Of a stretch of 49,930 nucleotides of DNA, positions 46,844 to 49,930 are shown piece after piece (position 1 is the stretch's first letter; every line of letters begins with the position of its first letter). The DNA lies in NCBI GenBank assembly GCA_022340615.1, contig JAJDNO010000061.1:1-49930 (forward strand), in the 5' to 3' direction. The position numbers and the translations under genes were made by a program. Under the pieces are notes generated by a model, which saw nothing but the letters and a program-made list of their open reading frames with translations, searched no databases and was not told the DNA's origin. The DNA is from Gallionella sp. Lineage in GTDB: Bacteria; Pseudomonadota; Gammaproteobacteria; Burkholderiales; Gallionellaceae.

Positions 46844-47248
46844 ATGAATGACACCTTTGAACTTGAGAAACAGCGTGAAATCGTATTCAATGCCGAGCCT
46901 CCCGGACAGTTATCCCGTGCACATAAACTTCTGTCAGGCCTGCCCGACTGCAAGGTCGAATATGGCGAAGCACCGAACACATTGCGCGTCACCTACAATC
47001 TGCATAACTACACCCTCAGCGGACTTGAAGACGGCCTGACCAAGGAAGGATTCCAGCTCGACCACAGCCCGCTGCACAGCATCGGGCGAAAAGTGATTTA
47101 TTATTGCGAAGATACAGCCTGCCACAATCTGGATATCCCGGTACAATCTACGAAAGAATTCCAGCGCGAAGTGTTCGTAAAGGCTTACGACCATGAACCG
47201 CATGGCGATCATGATGACACCCCCCCGGAATTTCGCGAATACAAATAG
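46844..47248 (+). CDS. Small conserved protein of unknown function
   Basis: 134 residues, soluble, no signal peptide. The first 80 residues alternate strand- and helix-like segments (REIVFNAEPPGQLSRAHKLL, CKVEYGEAPNTLRVTYNLHN, LSGLEDGLTKEGFQLD) in a pattern like a ferredoxin or heavy-metal-associated fold, but no CxxC metal motif is present. A later segment has two cysteines (YYCEDTACHNLDIP) and the tail is rich in His and Asp (EPHGDHDDTPPE), which could bind metal. I cannot assign a family. It is the last gene of the + strand run after ctpA and ends 41 bases before a terminator. Confidence 0.75.
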   Translation: MNDTFELEKQREIVFNAEPPGQLSRAHKLLSGLPDCKVEYGEAPNTLRVTYNLHNYTLSGLEDGLTKEGFQLDHSPLHSIGRKVIYYCEDTACHNLDIPVQSTKEFQREVFVKAYDHEPHGDHDDTPPEFREYK

Positions 47249-47289
47249 ATTATTCCGGCAATCCGGATTTCATCCTGCGACGCTGTTGA

Positions 47290-47326
47290 AATAACAATGC
47301 CCTCAACAATTGAGGGCATTGTTATT
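47290..47326 (+). terminator. Bidirectional-looking terminator hairpin after the ctpA operon
   Basis: A perfect 17-base inverted repeat (47290-47306 and 47310-47326) surrounds a CAA loop. Its core is GCCCTCAA/TTGAGGGC, followed by a U-rich tail in both directions. It ends the + strand transcript. The IS21 left end begins at its last base. Confidence 0.85.
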
Positions 47327-47329
47327 GTT

Positions 47330-47387
47330 GAATTGCACCCAAATCTGACCCACCTAACGCAGTAAATTGCATCCAAATTTGACCCAC
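47330..47387 (+). repeat. Left-end IS21 transposase-binding repeats L1 and L2
   Basis: Two copies of a motif of the form AATTGCAnCCAAATyTGACCCAC, at 47331-47353 and 47365-47387, repeat with a 34-base period. They match the inverted copies at the right end. Confidence 0.8.
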
Positions 47388-47441
47388 GTGTAGATACTGT
47401 CCTGCTCATTACTTGAGCGGGAGCAAACAGGAGTGATAAAC

Positions 47442-48950
47442 GTGGCGATATTAAGCAGCATAAGGCGTTGGCATTTTCGTGATGACATGCCGATACGAGA
47501 GATTGTGCGCAGGACAGGCCTAGCTCGAAATACCATCCGAAAATACTTGGCCAACAAGGTCGTTGAACCCCGGTACCCGAACCGCAAGACGCCCAGCAAA
47601 CTGGACGACTACGCTACCAAGCTGACCGCATGGCTAAAGACAGAAGCGGGCAAGGGGCGCAAGCGGAGGCGCAGCCTCAAGCAGTTACATCGAGACTTGG
47701 TGCAATTAGGCTTTACCGGCTCCTATGACCGGGTTGTTGCTTTTGCCAAGCGCTGGCGGCAAGAACAACAGGAACTTGCCAGGACGGCCGGACGTGGCAC
47801 ATTCATCCCGCTCACCTTCGCACCCGGCGAAGCATTCCAGTTTGATTGGAGCGAAGACTGGGCTGTCATTGCAGGCGAGCGTACCAAGCTGCAGATCGCA
47901 CAATTCAAGCTCAGTCACAGCCGAGCCTTCTTCCTGCGTGCCTATCTGCTCCAGACCCACGAGATGCTGTTCGATGCGCACAACCATGCATTCGCCGTCT
48001 TTGGCGGCGTGCCGTCACGCGGCATCTACGACAACATGAAGACCGCCGTGGATAAGGTGCGACAGGGCAAGCAACGCGACGTCAACATCCGCTTTACCGC
48101 CATGGTGAGCCACTACCTGTTCGATGCCGAGTTCTGCAACCCGGCATCTGGCTGGGAGAAGGGGCAGATCGAGAAGAACGTGCAAGATTCCCGGCACCGC
48201 ATCTGGAACAGGCTTCCTGCCTTCGGCAGCCTGGCTGAACTCAATGACTGGCTGCACAGCAGATGCCTGTCGCTCTGGAGCGAGATCGCCCATCCTGAGC
48301 AGACCGGGCGCAGCATTGCCGATGTCTATGCCGAAGAGCGGCCATACTTGATGGCGCTATCCTGTCCGTTCGACGGTTTCGTGGAACACACCAAGCGGGT
48401 GTCGCCGACCTGCCTGGTCACGTTCGAGCGTAACCGCTACAGCGTCCCCGCTTCCTTTGCAAACCGGCCGGTCAGTTTGCGGGGCTATGCCGACCGTCTG
48501 GTATTGGTGGCTGAAGCCCAGATCATCGCCGAACATGCCCGCCTGATCCTGCGCAATCCCGGCATTGGACGAACCCTGTATGACTGGCGTCACTACCTGA
48601 GCGTACTGCAGCGCAAACCCGGTGCCTTGCGCAATGGTGCGCCGTTCACCGAACTGCCCGATTCCTTCAAACGCCTGCAAGCCATTCTGCTCAAGCGCCC
48701 GGGTGGTGATCGTGAGATGGTGGAGATCCTCGCACTGATTCTGCAACATGATGAAGCGTCGGTACTGGCGGCCGTCGAATTGGCGCTGGAGAGCGGTGTT
48801 CCCTCCAAGCAGCATGTGCTGAACCTGCTCAAGCGGCTGATCGAACCTGCGCCGCCTGCGCCCGTCGATACGCCCTTGACACTTGCGGTCGAACCGCAGT
48901 CCAACGTCAGCCGTTATGACCAACTGCGGGAGGTGCGTCATGCAGCATGA
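47442..48950 (+). CDS. istA: IS21 transposase IstA
   Basis: About 502 residues. A helix-turn-helix region ([19 protein letters not shown]) is followed by a DDE integrase core with the aspartates in FQFDWSEDW and YDNMKTAV and the glutamate in [11 protein letters not shown]-terminal domain (Mu_transpos_C-like, [19 protein letters not shown]) follows. It cuts and joins DNA at the element ends. A GTG at 47442 lies eight bases after AGGAG and is preferred; a GTG at 47433 overlaps the ribosome site. It overlaps istB by 11 bases. Confidence 0.95.
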   Translation: MAILSSIRRWHFRDDMPIREIVRRTGLARNTIRKYLANKVVEPRYPNRKTPSKLDDYATKLTAWLKTEAGKGRKRRRSLKQLHRDLVQLGFTGSYDRVVAFAKRWRQEQQELARTAGRGTFIPLTFAPGEAFQFDWSEDWAVIAGERTKLQIAQFKLSHSRAFFLRAYLLQTHEMLFDAHNHAFAVFGGVPSRGIYDNMKTAVDKVRQGKQRDVNIRFTAMVSHYLFDAEFCNPASGWEKGQIEKNVQDSRHRIWNRLPAFGSLAELNDWLHSRCLSLWSEIAHPEQTGRSIADVYAEERPYLMALSCPFDGFVEHTKRVSPTCLVTFERNRYSVPASFANRPVSLRGYADRLVLVAEAQIIAEHARLILRNPGIGRTLYDWRHYLSVLQRKPGALRNGAPFTELPDSFKRLQAILLKRPGGDREMVEILALILQHDEASVLAAVELALESGVPSKQHVLNLLKRLIEPAPPAPVDTPLTLAVEPQSNVSRYDQLREVRHAA

Positions 48951-49731
48951 AGCGATGATGACTTCACTCAAGGCGATCAAGCTGTACGGCATGGCACAGG
49001 CCGTCGATGAATTGGCTAGACAAGGTTCACCCGCGTATCAGGGCGCACAAGAGATGCTGGGCGTACTGCTCAAGGCGGAGATTGCCGAACGTGAGGTGCG
49101 TTCCATCGCCTACCAGATGAAGGCGGCCCGATTCCCTGCGTATCGTGACCTGGCCGGCTTCGACTTCGCCCAGAGTATGGTGAATGAGGCATTGATCCGG
49201 CAGCTGCACCGCTGCGAGTTCATGGACCAGGCACACAACGTGGTACTGGTTGGCGGCCCCGGTACCGGCAAGACACATCTGGCAACCGCACTCGGCATAC
49301 AGGCTGTTCAACACCAGCATCGTCGGGTGAGGTTCTTCTCGACCATCGAGTTGGTCAATACGCTGGAGATAGAGAAGTCAGTTGGCAAACAGGGGCAGCT
49401 TGCCAGCCGGATGATGTATGCCGACCTGGTGATTCTGGACGAACTGGGCTATCTGCCGTTCAGTCAGGCTGGCGGTGCCTTGTTGTTCCACTTCATTGGC
49501 AAGCTCTACGAACGTACCAGCCTGGTGATTACAACCAACTTGAGCTTCGCAGAATGGGGAACGGTGTTCGGTGACGCCAAGATGACGACGGCGCTGCTGG
49601 ACAGACTGACGCATCACTGTCACATCGTGGAAACCGGCAACGATAGTTACCGCTTCAGAAACAGCTCAACTCAATCCGGAAAGGAGGTCAAAACCAGAAA
49701 ATCATCCACAAACAGAAACGTTCAGATATAA
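48940..49731 (+). CDS. istB: IS21 helper ATPase IstB
   Basis: 263 residues. An AAA+ ATPase related to DnaC, with Walker [10 protein letters not shown] (105-113) and Walker [10 protein letters not shown]. It binds target DNA and stimulates IstA. The start ATG at 48940 has GGGAGG upstream and overlaps the istA end by 11 bases. The C-terminal tail ([12 protein letters not shown]) is basic. Confidence 0.96.
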   Translation: MQHEAMMTSLKAIKLYGMAQAVDELARQGSPAYQGAQEMLGVLLKAEIAEREVRSIAYQMKAARFPAYRDLAGFDFAQSMVNEALIRQLHRCEFMDQAHNVVLVGGPGTGKTHLATALGIQAVQHQHRRVRFFSTIELVNTLEIEKSVGKQGQLASRMMYADLVILDELGYLPFSQAGGALLFHFIGKLYERTSLVITTNLSFAEWGTVFGDAKMTTALLDRLTHHCHIVETGNDSYRFRNSSTQSGKEVKTRKSSTNRNVQI

Positions 49732-49738
49732 ACTTAGG

Positions 49739-49790
49739 GTGGGTCAAAATTCAATGCAAATCCTGGGTCAGATTTACACGCAATTCAACA
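49739..49790 (-). repeat. Right-end IS21 terminal repeats R2 and R1
   Basis: Two inverted copies of the left-end motif, TGGGTCAAAATTCAATGCAA at 49740-49759 and the outer TGGGTCAGATTTACACGCAA at 49764-49783, lie 24 bases apart. The outer copy runs into the terminal inverted repeat. Confidence 0.8.
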
Positions 49791-49826
49791 CTCAAGCAGG
49801 TCAATACGTTTCAACCCACAAACAAA

Positions 49827-49847
49827 AACCCGGCACTAGGCCGGGTT
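49827..49847 (-). terminator. Rho-independent terminator of the rRNA operon
   Basis: On the minus strand an eight-base stem, AACCCGGC/GCCGGGTT, with a five-base loop is followed by a run of T (the A run at 49824-49828). It lies 14 bases after the end of the 5S gene, in the usual place. Confidence 0.88.
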
Positions 49848-49861
49848 GTTTGTTTGTAAGG

Positions 49862-49930
49862 AGTCTGACGATGACCTACTTTCACATGGGTAATCCACAC
49901 TATCATCGGCGCTAAGTCGTTTCACTGTCC
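49862..49930 (-). rRNA. rrf: 5S ribosomal RNA, 3' part
   Basis: Read on the minus strand, the last 69 bases of the window contain GTGAAACGAC, GCGCCGATGATAGTGTGG, ATGTGAAAGTAGGTCATCG and the end TCAGACT. These are the 3' half of a betaproteobacterial 5S rRNA. The gene continues past the window edge, and 23S and 16S should lie beyond it. The 3' terminus is set by pairing expectation with the missing 5' end and is uncertain by a base or two. Confidence 0.93.

Larger units (their letters stand above)
47326..49790 (+). mobile_element. IS21-family insertion sequence, apparently complete
   Basis: About 2465 bases bounded by the 11-base inverted ends TGTTGAATTGC and GCAATTCAACA, starting TG and ending CA as in IS21. 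It carries two overlapping genes, istA and istB, and multiple terminal repeats at both ends. No frame is broken, so it may be functional. The flanking bases (ATTGTTAT on the left, CTCAAGCA on the right) do not form a direct repeat. Confidence 0.88.

Noticed and set aside
1..49930. CRISPR array, prophage or defence island
   Set aside because: No regularly spaced repeats, phage structural genes or defence gene families appear; the window is core genome plus one IS21 element.

Overview
The window is chromosomal DNA from a Gram-negative betaproteobacterium. The ubiquinone-type PyrD, the yibN-grxC-secB-gpsA block, a PilGHIJ-ChpA twitching chemosensory cluster, paired Aat/Ate (Bpt) transferases and the 5S rRNA 3' end all fit. 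A Nitrosomonadales/Gallionellaceae-like iron- or sulfur-oxidiser lineage is plausible but cannot be proven from the sequence alone. Almost all of it is core genome with short intergenic gaps. The only clear mobile DNA is one IS21-family element at the right edge.

Layout. 1-3362 (+): the tail of metG, an SthA-like flavoprotein and a SulP anion transporter. 3403-6882 (-): dnaE. 6988-12605: an MFS efflux gene and a CHASE-GGDEF diguanylate cyclase on +, then tRNA-Gly(CCC) with its own promoter and a PAS-GGDEF-EAL protein on -. 12950-16008 (+): a small tail-anchored protein, a membrane-anchored monohaem cytochrome c, thiS-thiG and trmB. 16027-20739 (-): DUF2892, a Wzy/PglL-type ligase, rhodanese, grxC, secB, an SH3 protein and gpsA. 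20777-20930 holds a decayed RND efflux pump tail. 21122-23701 (-): pyrD, ate and aat. 23786-25315 (+): an unrecognised 509-residue protein with a faint PilZ-like signature. 25320-28118: an alpha/beta esterase and yjgA/darP on -, and pmbA/tldE on +.

28197-37032 (-) is a complete Chp/Pil chemosensory core, pilG-pilH-pilI-pilJ-chpA, which in other bacteria controls type IV pilus motility and cAMP. With the two c-di-GMP proteins, the possible PilZ-like protein and the PglL-type ligase, it suggests a surface-motility and attachment lifestyle. 37129-41388 (-) is an overlapping operon of a thioredoxin-like protein, an inositol-monophosphatase-family enzyme, trkA and trkH. 41461-47248 carries rsmE (+), a two-cysteine ArsR regulator (-), and a + strand run of gpmI, envC, ctpA and a small unknown protein.

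47326-49790 is an intact-looking IS21-family element (istA, istB and double terminal repeats). It lies between two facing transcription terminators, and the last stretch is the 3' end of a 5S rRNA gene read on the - strand, so an rrn operon lies just outside the window. I found no CRISPR array, phage or defence island. The most interesting loose ends are the ArsR regulator with a BigR/SqrR-like cysteine pair, the 509-residue unknown, the RND remnant and the cleanly placed IS21 copy without a visible target duplication.
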